Below the pieces are notes generated by a model. It ran no database searches. It had not been told where the DNA came from and saw only the letters and a list, made by a program, of their open reading frames with translations. Positions 1-9,683 of a stretch of 64,000 nt of DNA are shown one piece after another; the first letter of the stretch is position 1; each line of letters starts with the position of its first letter. The position numbers were made by a program, and so were the translations under genes. Source of the DNA: Aeromicrobium sp. Root236 (GTDB taxonomy: Bacteria; Actinomycetota; Actinomycetes; Propionibacteriales; Nocardioidaceae); assembly GCF_001428805.1 (NCBI RefSeq), contig NZ_LMIS01000001.1:2732603-2796602 (forward strand), in the 5' to 3' direction.

Positions 1-825
1 CAGCGCCTTGCCGACGCACATGATGTCGGGGCTGATGCCGGCGTGGTCGGCGGCGAACATCTCGCCGGTGCGCGCGAACCCGGTCGCGATCTCGTCGAGC
101 ACCAGCAGCCAGCCCCGCGCGTCGCAGACCTCGCGCAGCCAGCGCAGCACGGCCGGCGGATAGACGTGCATCCCGCCGGCACCCTGCAGGACCGGCTCGA
201 CGATGACAGCGGCGATCGTGTCGTCGAGGCGGTCGATGACGGTCTGCGCCTCGGCGATCCAGGTGTCGGCGTCGGCGTCGAGGCCGGCTGGCGGCCGGGG
301 CAGGAAGACCTGCTCGGCGAGCACGTCGGTGAACATCTGGTGCATGCCGCCCACCGGGTCGCACACGCTCATGGCCCCGAACGTGTCGCCGTGGTAGCCA
401 CCCCGGAGGGTGAGGAACCGCGTACGCCCGGGGTGGCCCGTGCCGCGCTGCAGCTGCAGCGACATCTTGAGGGCGACCTCGACGGAGACCGATCCGGAGT
501 CGGCGAAGAAGACCTTGTCGAGCCCGGCTGGCGCGAGGTCCAGCAGTCGCCGGGCCAGCTCGATCGCCGGCTCATGCGTCAGGCCACCGAACATGACGTG
601 CGACATCGAGTCGGCCTGGCGATGCAGTGCCGCGTCGAGACGAGGGTGGCGGTAGCCGTGGATCGCTGCCCACCACGACGACATGGCATCGATCGGCTCG
701 CGCCCGTCTGCGAGCGTCAGGCGGTTGCCCGCAGCGCCGGTGACCAGCAATGGCGTGGCTGGCGAGCTCATGGGGGCGTACGGGTGCCACACGTGGGCGC
801 GGTCGAACTCGATGAGGTCATCCAT
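1..825 (-). CDS. bioA: BioA, adenosylmethionine-8-amino-7-oxononanoate aminotransferase (partial, C-terminus outside window)
   Basis: PLP-dependent class III aminotransferase of biotin synthesis; it makes 7,8-diaminopelargonate from KAPA with SAM as amino donor. The frame is open from an ATG at 825 to the window edge, giving the first 275 residues. The protein starts [16 protein letters not shown], followed by the family landmarks [11 protein letters not shown], the glycine-rich [13 protein letters not shown] cofactor region, GGYHGD and [12 protein letters not shown]. The last visible residues are VGKAL, which should contain the PLP lysine. It is divergent from bioB, with a BioQ-type box between them. 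No strong Shine-Dalgarno sequence was seen. bioF and bioD are not in the window and may lie to the left. Confidence 0.95.
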   Translation of the reverse strand, partial: MDDLIEFDRAHVWHPYAPMSSPATPLLVTGAAGNRLTLADGREPIDAMSSWWAAIHGYRHPRLDAALHRQADSMSHVMFGGLTHEPAIELARRLLDLAPAGLDKVFFADSGSVSVEVALKMSLQLQRGTGHPGRTRFLTLRGGYHGDTFGAMSVCDPVGGMHQMFTDVLAEQVFLPRPPAGLDADADTWIAEAQTVIDRLDDTIAAVIVEPVLQGAGGMHVYPPAVLRWLREVCDARGWLLVLDEIATGFARTGEMFAADHAGISPDIMCVGKAL

Positions 826-862
826 GGCAGGGTGATCAGGATCTCGAGCGGTCGAGGTTTGA

Positions 863-879
863 CCTGAACGGTGTTCAGG
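863..879. promoter_or_regulatory. BioQ-type operator between bioA and bioB
   Basis: A perfect 17-bp palindrome, CCTGAAC-GGT-GTTCAGG, with core TGAACGGTGTTCA at 865-877. Its right edge is just upstream of the TACATT (881-886) that can act as the bioB -10 box. The core matches the TGAAC-N3-GTTAC-like motif known for actinobacterial BioQ. Two further copies lie upstream of bioY and the tetR gene (4025-4052). Repression of both bioA and bioB is inferred from position. Confidence 0.85.
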
Positions 880-893
880 ATACATTCCTCCTC

Positions 894-1889
894 ATGACTG
901 ACGTCCTGCAGGTCGCCCGCGCCCACGTCCTCGAGCAGGGCCTCGGGCTCTCCGAGGAGCTGCTCGTCGAGGTGCTCAGGCTGCCCGACGAACGCATCCC
1001 CGAGCTGTTGGAGCTGGCGCACGAGGTGCGGATGACGTGGTGCGGCCCGGAGGTCGAGGTCGAGGGGATCGTGTCGCTCAAGACCGGCGGATGTCCCGAG
1101 GACTGCCACTTCTGCAGCCAGTCGGGACAGTTCCAGTCCCCGGTCCGCGCCGTCTGGCTCAACATCCCCGAGCTCGTCGAAGCCGCCAAGGAGACCGCCA
1201 GGACCGGGGCCTCCGAGTTCTGCATCGTGGCGGCCGTACGCGGCCCCGACCAGCGCCTGATGGACCAGGTGCGTGAGGGCATCAAGGCGATCCAGGCCGA
1301 GGTCGACATCAACATCGCGTGCTCGCTCGGCATGCTGACGCAGGCGCAGGTCGACGAGTTCGTCGAGATGGGCGTCCACCGCTACAACCACAACCTGGAG
1401 GCGGCGAAGTCGTACTTCCCGCAGGTCGTGTCGACGCACTCGTACGAGGAGCGGTGGGACACCTGCCTCATGGTCCGCGAGGCGGGCATGGAGCTGTGCT
1501 GTGGAGGGCTCGTCGGCATGGGCGAGTCGCTCGAGCAGCGGGCCGAGCTCGCGGTCCAGCTCGCCGAGCTGCGGCCGCACGAGGTGCCCCTCAACTTCCT
1601 CAACCCGCGGCCCGGCACGCCGTTCGGTGACCAGCAGCTCATGAGCTCGCAGGACGCCCTGCGGACGATCGCGGCGTTCCGCCTCGCGATGCCGCACACG
1701 ATCCTGCGCTACGCCGGCGGACGCGAGCTGACGCTGGGCGACCTCGGCACCCGTGAAGGCCTGCTCGGCGGCGTCAACGCCGTCATCGTCGGCAACTACC
1801 TCACGACGCTGGGCCGTGACGCCAACGAGGACATCGACCTGCTGACCGAGCTCGGCATGCCGATCAAGGAACTCCAGAAGACGCTCTGA
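894..1889 (+). CDS. bioB: Biotin synthase BioB
   Basis: Radical-SAM enzyme that inserts sulfur into dethiobiotin, the last step of biotin synthesis. The 331 residues include the radical-SAM cluster motif CPEDCHFC (about residue 67) preceded by [10 protein letters not shown], further cysteines in NIACSLGML and [12 protein letters not shown], and the ILRYAGGRE segment whose Arg contacts the second cluster in known BioB. Length is normal for the family. TACATT sits 7 nt before the ATG and no Shine-Dalgarno is present, so a leaderless mRNA is likely, with the BioQ box over the -35 region. bsaP follows after a 1-nt gap, which implies co-transcription. Confidence 0.98.
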   Translation: MTDVLQVARAHVLEQGLGLSEELLVEVLRLPDERIPELLELAHEVRMTWCGPEVEVEGIVSLKTGGCPEDCHFCSQSGQFQSPVRAVWLNIPELVEAAKETARTGASEFCIVAAVRGPDQRLMDQVREGIKAIQAEVDINIACSLGMLTQAQVDEFVEMGVHRYNHNLEAAKSYFPQVVSTHSYEERWDTCLMVREAGMELCCGGLVGMGESLEQRAELAVQLAELRPHEVPLNFLNPRPGTPFGDQQLMSSQDALRTIAAFRLAMPHTILRYAGGRELTLGDLGTREGLLGGVNAVIVGNYLTTLGRDANEDIDLLTELGMPIKELQKTL

Positions 1890-1890
1890 C

Positions 1891-2070
1891 ATGACGTACT
1901 GCGGCCAGTGCGGCGAGCCCGTCGAGGCGCGCGACCACTCGCGCTGTCTCGAGCTCCTGCGGATGGAGCCGCCTCGCTTCTGCGTCGCGTGCCGGCGACG
2001 AATGGTCGTCCAGGTCGTGCCGCGTGGCTGGTCGGCCCGTTGCGTCGACCACGGGGAGGTCAGCGGCTAG
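1891..2070 (+). CDS. bsaP: Biotin synthase auxiliary protein BsaP
   Basis: A 59-residue cysteine-rich protein starting [11 protein letters not shown]; the ATG is one nucleotide after the bioB stop. It has CGQC, then [11 protein letters not shown], then a late Cys in ARCVDHG, so five or more cysteines in CxxC-like pairs. In mycobacteria a small Fe-S protein of this kind, encoded next to bioB (Rv1590), is reported to be needed for BioB activity. Assignment rests on size, cysteine pattern and tight linkage to bioB. The stop overlaps the bioN stop on the other strand (shared CTAG), so the two units converge with no spacer and no separate terminator. Confidence 0.85.
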   Translation: MTYCGQCGEPVEARDHSRCLELLRMEPPRFCVACRRRMVVQVVPRGWSARCVDHGEVSG

Positions 2071-2681
2071 TCGTCCCCGATGCCGCGGGCGTGCAGCGCG
2101 GCGCCGGTGTCGTACGCGTGCGCGACCGTGCGGATCACCATGGGCGTCAGCAGCGCCCGCGGGCTGCGCTCCAGGCCGCGAGCCTTGGCTGCGGCTCGGG
2201 TCTCGCGAGCGGTCGCCATGGTCTCAGGCACGGCCCGCATCATGAGGGAGAACGTCAGGCCGACGCGCTCAGGGTGCACGCCGAACCGTCGAAATGGTTG
2301 GAGCCATCGGACGATGGCGTCGAGCATCGCGTTGATCGGCGTGGTGGCGGTCAACACGGTGGCCGCGATGACGAGCGCGAGCAGGTCCGCGACGACCTCC
2401 ACGGCGGCGTGCCACGTGGACTGCCAGGCAACAAAGGCCCCGAAGAACACGGCTGCCACTGCCACCGATCGAAGCGCATGTGTCATAGCCCGGACGCCAA
2501 GTCGGGCGACACCGGCGCACGCGACTGCGACCGCGAGGAAGACGAGTCCCGAGACCTCGCCGCGCACGGCGACCACGACGGCGCTGTACGCGAACAGTGC
2601 AAGCACCTTGGCGCCGACCGGCGACCTGTGGAAGATCGACGTTCCGGGCCGGTACAGCCCCATCAGGACTGGCGAGCTCAT
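2067..2681 (-). CDS. bioN: BioN, ECF transporter transmembrane (T) component for biotin
   Basis: Membrane coupling subunit of an energy-coupling-factor biotin importer. The 204 residues hold about five hydrophobic segments. Near the C-terminus are the cytoplasmic helices carrying the T-component motif [14 protein letters not shown] (the Ala-Arg-Gly signature that touches the ATPase) and a final HARGIGDD. The start is the ATG at 2681, which overlaps the bioM stop (ATGA), so translation is probably coupled. Longer in-frame starts would run into bioM. The gene is the last of bioY-bioM-bioN. Confidence 0.92.
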   Translation of the reverse strand: MSSPVLMGLYRPGTSIFHRSPVGAKVLALFAYSAVVVAVRGEVSGLVFLAVAVACAGVARLGVRAMTHALRSVAVAAVFFGAFVAWQSTWHAAVEVVADLLALVIAATVLTATTPINAMLDAIVRWLQPFRRFGVHPERVGLTFSLMMRAVPETMATARETRAAAKARGLERSPRALLTPMVIRTVAHAYDTGAALHARGIGDD

Positions 2682-3373
2682 GTCGCCACCTGCGCCAGGT
2701 AGAACGCCACGGCCTCGTCTGCTGGACCGTCGAAACGTACGGAGGCGTCGTCGACGACCAGCACGCGGTCGCAACGTGCCGCGAGCTCGAGGTCGTGCGT
2801 GACGAGGAGCAGCTGTTGGTCGAGCGAGAAGAGCAGGTCGGCGACACGACGTGTGTTGACCAGGTCGAGCAGGGTGGTGGGCTCGTCGGCGACCAGGATC
2901 TGCGGCTCGGTGGCGAGAACGCCTGCGAGAGCGAGGAGCTGCTTCTGGCCGCCGGACAGGGCGTGCACGCTGGTGTCCGCGAGATCGCGCAGTCCGTAGG
3001 CCTCCAGGACGGCGAGCGCTCGCTCGCGGCGGGCGGACCGATCGACCTTGAGGCGCCGCAGTGACAGCTCGACGTCCTCGACGCCGGTCGGCATGACGAG
3101 CTGCGCAGAGGGATCGGTGAACGCGAAGCCGACCCGCCTGCGTACCTCGGCACCCTTGCGCGCCACGTCGAGGCCGTCGACCGTGACCGTGCCTTCGGTC
3201 GCCTCGACCAATCCGTTGACGAGCCGGGCGACCGTCGACTTGCCTGAGCCGTTGGCACCGATGAGTCCGACTCGCTGCTCGGTCAAGGTGAACGAGGTCG
3301 GCGCCAGGATCACGAGCTCACCGTCGGGGGTCTTGACCCGGACGGAGACCTCGTCGAACTGGATGGCGGGCAC
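2678..3373 (-). CDS. bioM: BioM, ECF transporter ATPase for biotin
   Basis: ABC-type ATPase that powers the BioY/BioN importer. It is 231 residues with a GTG start. Walker A is GANGSGKST (about residue 39), the signature is LSGGQKQLLALAG, and Walker B is ILVADEPT with the catalytic Glu; the switch His is in LLVTHDLEL. The GFAFTDPSAQL segment is the Q-loop, where ECF ATPases often carry a Q-helix-like sequence. It starts 9 nt after bioY and ends in an ATGA overlap with bioN. Confidence 0.95.
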   Translation of the reverse strand: MPAIQFDEVSVRVKTPDGELVILAPTSFTLTEQRVGLIGANGSGKSTVARLVNGLVEATEGTVTVDGLDVARKGAEVRRRVGFAFTDPSAQLVMPTGVEDVELSLRRLKVDRSARRERALAVLEAYGLRDLADTSVHALSGGQKQLLALAGVLATEPQILVADEPTTLLDLVNTRRVADLLFSLDQQLLLVTHDLELAARCDRVLVVDDASVRFDGPADEAVAFYLAQVAT

Positions 3374-3382
3374 GCCTCAGTA

Positions 3383-3991
3383 TCAGTCCTTGCGGAGCAG
3401 GCGGGGAAACGCGCGGTGCACCTCAGCGGCGACCATCGCGACGAGCGCCGTCTTGGCCAGGTCGCCGAGCCAGAACACCTTGTCGATGTTGAAGGCGTCC
3501 TCGAAGCTGTTGGCCCCGTCAGGCAGGCGCCACATGAGTCCGGCGATGCCTGCCGGGTGGATGACGAGGACGCTGCCCGCGAGCGAGCAGGCGAAGATCG
3601 CCAGGGCGCTCGTCGCGCCCTTGCGCCCCGCGACGTACTTGACCAGGAATCCGGCCAGCGCCGCGGCGACGGGGAAGGCCAGGAGATAGCCGATCGACGG
3701 CTTGGTGAAGGTCGACGGCCCGCCCGCCTGGTCGGTGAAGATCGGCAGCCCGGCGAAGCCGACAGCGAGGTAGAGCGCCACGGCGAGGAAGCCGCGCAGC
3801 GGGCCCAGCACGACACCGGCCAGCATCACGCCGATGGTCTGGAGGGTGATGGGGACGACGCTCCCCGCCACGTGGATGCCGGGGATCAGCGCACAGGCGG
3901 CGATGAGCGCAGCGAAGGCGGCGATGAGTGCCAGGTCGGTCGTGTCGAACTGCGCCTTGGTCGGCGTGGTGGCGGCCTCGGGCGTGCTCAT
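3383..3991 (-). CDS. bioY: BioY, biotin-specific substrate-binding (S) component
   Basis: Integral membrane biotin-capture protein of the ECF importer, 202 residues with about six hydrophobic segments. Family landmarks are the VPITLQTIGVMLAG stretch, VGFAGLPIF and the loop GGPSTFTKPSIGYLLAFP. A Shine-Dalgarno AGGAG lies 5 nt before the ATG. It is the first gene of bioYMN and its promoter region holds two BioQ boxes. Because BioMN are encoded beside it, this is the dedicated three-part biotin transporter rather than a lone BioY. Confidence 0.96.
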   Translation of the reverse strand: MSTPEAATTPTKAQFDTTDLALIAAFAALIAACALIPGIHVAGSVVPITLQTIGVMLAGVVLGPLRGFLAVALYLAVGFAGLPIFTDQAGGPSTFTKPSIGYLLAFPVAAALAGFLVKYVAGRKGATSALAIFACSLAGSVLVIHPAGIAGLMWRLPDGANSFEDAFNIDKVFWLGDLAKTALVAMVAAEVHRAFPRLLRKD

Positions 3992-4024
3992 GCGATCTCC
4001 TGCGTGCTGAAAGGGGGACGTACC

Positions 4025-4052
4025 TGAACGATGCTCAGGTGAACGGCGTTCA
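4025..4052. promoter_or_regulatory. Tandem BioQ-type operators in the bioY/bioQ divergent promoter
   Basis: Two boxes lie head to tail: TGAACGATGCTCA (4025-4037, one mismatch in the right arm) and TGAACGGCGTTCA (4040-4052, perfect). Their centres are 15 bp apart, so dimers would sit on nearly the same helix face. A TAGCCT at 4056-4061, and the same word on the other strand (4052-4057), can serve as diverging -10 boxes overlapping the second operator. This suggests that BioQ represses bioYMN and its own gene. Confidence 0.85.
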
Positions 4053-4099
4053 GGCTAGCCTATAGGCTGGTCGCACCGTCAATTCGAGCCGGAGGCCAC

Positions 4100-4678
4100 G
4101 TGCGCTATCACCGTTCCGACATCGTCGAGCGTGCTGTCGGAATCCTCGACATGTACGGCCTGCCGGACATGTCGATGCGCCGGATCGCCTCCGAGCTGGG
4201 GCTGCAGCCCAGCGCGCTCTACCACCACTTCGCCAACAAGCAGGTGCTGCTGGCGGCCGTCGCCGACGAGCTGCTGGCTCGCGGTGCGCGTCCGGTGCCG
4301 ACCGACGAGCCGTGGGACGCGCAGGTCGTCGCGGTCAGCCGCGAGCTGCGCGACGCGATGCTCGCCTACCGCGACGGCGCCGAGCTGATCGCCACGGTGC
4401 ACGCGTTCGGACTCGGTGCGGTGTCGCTCAACAGCCGCCTCGCCGGCGCGATCTCGGCGGGCGGCTTCGACGACGCGTTCGCCCGCTCGGCCGCGACGAC
4501 GATCCTCTATTTCGTGTTCGGCCACGTGTCCGACGAGCAGACGCACCTGCAGGCCAACAGCGTCGGGGCGATCGACGACGAGCCGCTCGACCGGGCCGGC
4601 GCGGACTCGTTCGAGCTCGGCCTCACCCTGATCCTCGACGGCATCCGCCTCCACGAATCAACAACCGCAAGCATCTAG
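4100..4678 (+). CDS. bioQ: TetR-family biotin regulator, BioQ type
   Basis: A 192-residue TetR repressor with an N-terminal helix-turn-helix of about 45 residues (DIVERAVGILDMYG, then SMRRIASELGLQPSALYHHFANK) and a helical ligand domain. It is divergent from bioY, and the intervening DNA and the bioA/bioB region share TGAAC-N3-GTTCA boxes, which is the actinobacterial BioQ arrangement. The start is GTG at 4100 with GGAGG 4 nt upstream. Biotin dependence is inferred: in other actinobacteria BioQ acts together with the BirA biotin-sensing pathway. Confidence 0.85.
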   Translation: MRYHRSDIVERAVGILDMYGLPDMSMRRIASELGLQPSALYHHFANKQVLLAAVADELLARGARPVPTDEPWDAQVVAVSRELRDAMLAYRDGAELIATVHAFGLGAVSLNSRLAGAISAGGFDDAFARSAATTILYFVFGHVSDEQTHLQANSVGAIDDEPLDRAGADSFELGLTLILDGIRLHESTTASI

Positions 4679-4706
4679 GCCTGCTTAACCACCGACCCAG
4701 CCATAG

Positions 4707-4786
4707 CGAGCGAAGCGAGCAGGCGGCCTGGTGCGAGCGCCAGCGAGCAACAGGAGTGAGCGGCGACGAAGGAGCCGCGGCCGCCT
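4707..4786. repeat. GCGAGC-rich inverted repeat between convergent bioQ and guaB1
   Basis: This gap holds repeated GCGAGC hexamers (around 4707-4750) and an 8-bp inverted pair AGGCGGCC (4721-4728) / GGCCGCCT (4779-4786). A second pair, CCTGGTG (4727-4733) / CACCAGG (4789-4795), reaches into the guaB1 3' end and would compete with the first. It may act as a bidirectional terminator or be a dispersed repeat; a related GC-rich palindrome follows the gene ending at 47680. Confidence 0.5.
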
Positions 4787-4787
4787 A

Positions 4788-6254
<1,467 letters not shown>

Positions 6255-6279
6255 CTAGATGCCTGGTGGGCACCTGCGC

Positions 6280-6444
6280 TCACGCGCTGCGGCGGCCGGC
6301 TTCGTAAGGGGCGTCGACCAGGAACGCGATGCCGCACTGACGGCACATGCCGGTGCCGCCCTCGAGGTCCTCGGGCAGGTCGATCTCGCCCTCGCACGCC
6401 TCGCACACCATGGCGAGACCGATGAGTGCCAATGAACGTCTCAT
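6280..6444 (-). CDS. Small zinc-ribbon protein, function unknown
   Basis: A 54-residue protein with two CxxC knuckles (CEAC near residue 14 and CRQC near residue 41) separated by an acidic linker, a pattern that usually binds one zinc. The ATG at 6444 is chosen because AAGGAGA lies just upstream; an earlier ATG at 6465 lacks such a site. The N-terminus is mildly hydrophobic. It is downstream of nothing obvious and reads toward guaB1's 5' end. I do not recognise a named family. Confidence 0.6.
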   Translation of the reverse strand: MRRSLALIGLAMVCEACEGEIDLPEDLEGGTGMCRQCGIAFLVDAPYEAGRRSA

Positions 6445-6585
6445 GTCGCTCTCCTTCCGTCTCATCTCTCACGATAGGAACCGGTGCGGACAATTCCGGA
6501 CTGCCGCGCTGGTAGCACGGTCGTCGGCTCGCAGCACTTCCGGATAACGGTCTGTCAGGCCAGCCGCCTCGGGTAGCGTGCACCC

Positions 6586-7374
6586 GTGGCCCCTACTCCC
6601 AGGCCGACCTGCACTGTGTGCGACGGTCCGCGCGTGCCGTTCGACCGTGCTGTCGTGCTGGGCAAGTACGAGGTGGACTTCCACCGCTGCACGTCGTGCG
6701 GGCTGATCGTGGCCCCAGACCCGACGTGGCTCGACGAGGCCTATGCCAGCGCGATCTACGACGGCGACAGCGGCCTCCTGCGGCGCTGCCGCCTCATGAG
6801 CACCCTCACCACGACGCTGATCCGCAGCGAGCGGCTCTCCGACGGCCGCTTCCTGGACTGGGCCGGCGGCTACGGCGCCCTGACACGGATGATGCGCGAC
6901 AAGGGCTTCGACTACTACACGACCGATGCCTACGCGACCAACCTCCTGGCACCCGGCTACGAGGGCGACGAGTCCACGTCGTACGACCTGGTGACGGCGT
7001 TCGAGGTCGTGGAGCACATCAGCGACCCGGTGGCCGAGCTCGAGAAGCTGGCCGCGGTCAACGACCGGTTGTTCTTCACCACGCGCCTGCAGCCGGCGAT
7101 CCCGCCGCGCCCGTCGGAGTGGTACTACTACGCCCTCGAGTCCGGGCAGCACATCGCGTTCCACACGCATCGCTCGCTCGAGGTCGTCGCCGAGCGACTC
7201 GGCTACCAGCTGACCAGCAACGGCGACAACTACCACCTGTTCCACCGTGTGCCGCTGCGCGCCACGACCAAGCTCCTGCTGTCGCCGCGCGTGACGCAGG
7301 CCGGCCGTTCGTCGGTGTCGGCCGCCCGGAGCGCGGTCAGCCGCGTACGCGCCCGAGGCGCCTCGACGACCTGA
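6586..7374 (+). CDS. Class I SAM-dependent methyltransferase with N-terminal zinc ribbon
   Basis: 262 residues. The N-terminus has CTVC (about residue 9) and CTSC (about 35), a zinc-binding knuckle pair. A Rossmann methyltransferase follows, with FLDWAGGYGALT as the SAM loop and VTAFEVVEHISDP as the post-II acidic motif. This architecture resembles methyltransferases of polysaccharide and sugar loci. TAGCGT lies 6 nt before the GTG start and no Shine-Dalgarno is seen, so it is probably leaderless. The substrate is unknown; closeness to the polysaccharide locus suggests a glycan or nucleotide sugar. Confidence 0.8.
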   Translation: MAPTPRPTCTVCDGPRVPFDRAVVLGKYEVDFHRCTSCGLIVAPDPTWLDEAYASAIYDGDSGLLRRCRLMSTLTTTLIRSERLSDGRFLDWAGGYGALTRMMRDKGFDYYTTDAYATNLLAPGYEGDESTSYDLVTAFEVVEHISDPVAELEKLAAVNDRLFFTTRLQPAIPPRPSEWYYYALESGQHIAFHTHRSLEVVAERLGYQLTSNGDNYHLFHRVPLRATTKLLLSPRVTQAGRSSVSAARSAVSRVRARGASTT

Positions 7375-7377
7375 GCG

Positions 7378-8058
7378 TCAGCGGAAGTCGAGCAGCAGCG
7401 TGTCGGGCGGCTCGACCTCGTGCTCCATGCCGGACTTGTCGACCTTGGCGCGTACGCAGAACGTCTCGTGGCGCAGGCGCAGGAACCCGGTCTGGGCGCC
7501 GTAGCTCATGAACAGGTCGCGCACCTGCGCAAGTGCTGACTCCGGGACCGAGGGGTGCCGGGTCGCCTCCGCGAATCGCAGGAGGCCCGGCAGGTCGAGC
7601 TTCTCCCACGTGCCGAACTCGTGCGTCTCGGCCTCGTGGAACAGGCCCGAGGCGTTGAACGTGTCGACCGGCGTCGCCGCCTCGCCACGGTCACCGGTGA
7701 TCTCGCGCAGCTTGCGCATCCACGGGATCGAGTCGTCGTAGCGCTGCGAGATCGTCGACAGGAGTCCGTCGGGCCGCAGCACGCGGGCGTACTCGGCGAG
7801 CGCCGTCGGCGCCTCGCGCAGCTCCGGGGCGATCACGACGTCGAACGCGTCGGCCAGGAACGGCAGGCGCTCGCCCCGGCTGCGGACGTACTGGATGTCC
7901 TCGTGGCGGCTCGCGGTGACGTCGTCCCCCGCGACCACGACCTCGTGACCCTGCTCGGCCAGCTGGTAGGCGAGTGACGTGTCACCGAGGTGCAGGACGC
8001 ACGCCAGACGGTCCCCGACCAGCCACTTGGCGGTGCGATCTTCGGGGGAGTCGTTCAT
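7378..8058 (-). CDS. Class I SAM-dependent methyltransferase
   Basis: 226 residues. CVLHLGDTSLAYQLAEQG is the SAM-binding loop region, FDVVIAPELREAP is the motif-II stretch, and EYARVLRPDGLLSTIS is the typical methyltransferase strand-turn-helix. The ATG at 8058 is preceded by TAGCCT at 7 nt and by a weak purine stretch GAGGAAG, so the mRNA may be leaderless. It converges on the zinc-ribbon methyltransferase at 7374 with a 3-nt gap. The acceptor is not identifiable. The N-terminal motif is less canonical than in its neighbours, so substrate prediction is not possible. Confidence 0.75.
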   Translation of the reverse strand: MNDSPEDRTAKWLVGDRLACVLHLGDTSLAYQLAEQGHEVVVAGDDVTASRHEDIQYVRSRGERLPFLADAFDVVIAPELREAPTALAEYARVLRPDGLLSTISQRYDDSIPWMRKLREITGDRGEAATPVDTFNASGLFHEAETHEFGTWEKLDLPGLLRFAEATRHPSVPESALAQVRDLFMSYGAQTGFLRLRHETFCVRAKVDKSGMEHEVEPPDTLLLDFR

Positions 8059-8107
8059 CTTCCTCAGGCTACCGGTCGGCGCGAGGGGCGGCCGGTACGC
8101 TTCGGGC

Positions 8108-8824
8108 GTGTCCGATCCGTTCCTCTCGGCCGCCCTGCTCGAGGGCATCCCCTCGACGTACGCCGGCACCCGCGACGGCATCGACTCGATGCTGCGCGAC
8201 CGCGGCCTGCGTCGCAGCACCCCTGACGACACCGCGCGCTCGTTGCTGTTGGGCGCCGCAGCGACCGCCGCGCTGGAGGGCAGCACGTACGACGTCGAGG
8301 TGCTCGCCTCGGGTGGTGGGGACGACCTCGCCCGCGGTGCCGTCCGGCTGTCCACGGAGCTGCTCGGCCTGCTGCCGGTGTGGAACCACTCCCCGGTCCA
8401 GGCGCTCGCCCGCATGCACGCCCTCGCTGCGGCCGGCTCCGTCGACGACGCCGACCTCGGCCGGCCGGTCAACCCCGACGGTGTCGCCCGGCTGACGGCG
8501 CTCGCGGTGATGCTCGGTGAGCCGACCGAGGCCCCGGGTCTGGTCGTCGCGGCGCTCGTCCACGCCGAGATCGCCGCCGCCGGGGCGTTCGCCACGCACA
8601 ACGCCGTGGTTGGCCGGGCCGCGGAGCGCCTCGTGCTCGTCGCCAAGGGCGTCGACCCCGCGTCGGTCACGGTGCCCGAGGCCGGCCATGCGGCCGAGCC
8701 CGACGGCTACCGGTCGGCCCTGGCGGCGTACGCGGGCGGAGAGGCGACGGGCGTGCACCAGTGGCTGATGTACGCCTCGCAGGCGTTCACCCGTGGCGCC
8801 GAAGCGTCACCCCTTGCGCGCTGA
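8108..8824 (+). CDS. Conserved actinobacterial protein, helical, Rv3662c-like
   Basis: A 238-residue mostly helical protein. Its segments LLLGAAATAALEGSTYD and the central PVQALARMHALAA resemble the family often labelled oxidoreductase in actinobacteria (Rv3662c type), whose N-terminus recalls the helical part of Fic proteins; no Fic catalytic HPFxxGNGR is present. I infer the family from pattern only. TACGCT lies 6 nt before the GTG at 8108, a leaderless arrangement that supports this start. The last 18 nt overlap the convergent SGNH lipoprotein gene. Confidence 0.6.
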   Translation: MSDPFLSAALLEGIPSTYAGTRDGIDSMLRDRGLRRSTPDDTARSLLLGAAATAALEGSTYDVEVLASGGGDDLARGAVRLSTELLGLLPVWNHSPVQALARMHALAAAGSVDDADLGRPVNPDGVARLTALAVMLGEPTEAPGLVVAALVHAEIAAAGAFATHNAVVGRAAERLVLVAKGVDPASVTVPEAGHAAEPDGYRSALAAYAGGEATGVHQWLMYASQAFTRGAEASPLAR

Positions 8825-9679
8825 CGCCGTCGCGCGCTCGACGTAGGGCTCGACCAGCTTGGCCACGGCCTTCATGCCGGCGGCCCGCGGGTGCAGCAGG
8901 ATGCCGTCGCCACGCTCGGCGGTCAGGGCGTTGGTCCAGGAGTCCTTGGCGCACGCGTCGTGCCCGGCGGAGTCGTCGCGCACCGGCACGAATGGAACCC
9001 CCGCCTCCTGGGCTGCGGAGGCCTGGGTCTCGGCGAGCAGCTCCTCGACCTCCGCGAACTGACGGACCACCGTGGTCCCGGCGCCCAGCTCCGGACAGTC
9101 GCCCGAGTCGGGGGCCAGTCGCAGGTAGCCCACGAGGACGACCTTGGCCCGGGGCGCCTTGGCCTGCACCGCCTGGATCGTCGTGACGATGCTCTGCTTC
9201 GTGGTGGCCAGGATGGCCGGTGCCTTGGCGAGCGCGCTGCCGCACGCCGCCGCCGACCGGAGCCGGGACTCGATGAAGCAGCCGTAGAAGATCGACGGGT
9301 AGAGGTTGCCGTCATTGGCGCCGATCCCCAGTGTCACCACGTCGGCGTCGGCCGGTACGTCGTCGAGCTGCGCCGGCAGGGTGGCACCGGCCAGGGGAGC
9401 GGAGCTGAGCACGTTGGCGGTGCCGGCGCCGCCGCAGCTCGCGTCGCGGACCGTCATGGGCCGCAGCTTGCGCGCCACCAGGTGGGGGTAGTTGTCGTCG
9501 CCGCGGCCGCACTTCCCGGCACCCTTGCCGATCGCCCCGGAGACGTACGAGTCGCCGAGCGCGACGTACAGTGCGCCCTTCTTGGTCGTCGTGTCCGGCG
9601 ACGAGCCGTCGCAGGCCGCGAGCCCCGCGACCATCAGCACGACGGCCGTCAGTGCGCCGAGAACGCGCCGGTGCTGCAT
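8807..9679 (-). CDS. Secreted SGNH/GDSL-hydrolase lipoprotein
   Basis: 290 residues starting with a signal peptide and lipobox LAAC (Cys near residue 23), so it is probably anchored to the outer face of the membrane. The SGNH blocks are GDSYVSG (nucleophilic Ser), the GGAG region (Gly), GIGANDG (Asn) and LLHPRAAGM (His with downstream residues). Such enzymes are esterases or lipases; in polysaccharide loci they often remove O-acetyl groups. It lies immediately upstream of the next methyltransferase's stop, four bases apart and in the same direction, so it could be co-transcribed with it. Confidence 0.85.
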   Translation of the reverse strand: MQHRRVLGALTAVVLMVAGLAACDGSSPDTTTKKGALYVALGDSYVSGAIGKGAGKCGRGDDNYPHLVARKLRPMTVRDASCGGAGTANVLSSAPLAGATLPAQLDDVPADADVVTLGIGANDGNLYPSIFYGCFIESRLRSAAACGSALAKAPAILATTKQSIVTTIQAVQAKAPRAKVVLVGYLRLAPDSGDCPELGAGTTVVRQFAEVEELLAETQASAAQEAGVPFVPVRDDSAGHDACAKDSWTNALTAERGDGILLHPRAAGMKAVAKLVEPYVERATASARKG

Positions 9680-9683
9680 GCGA

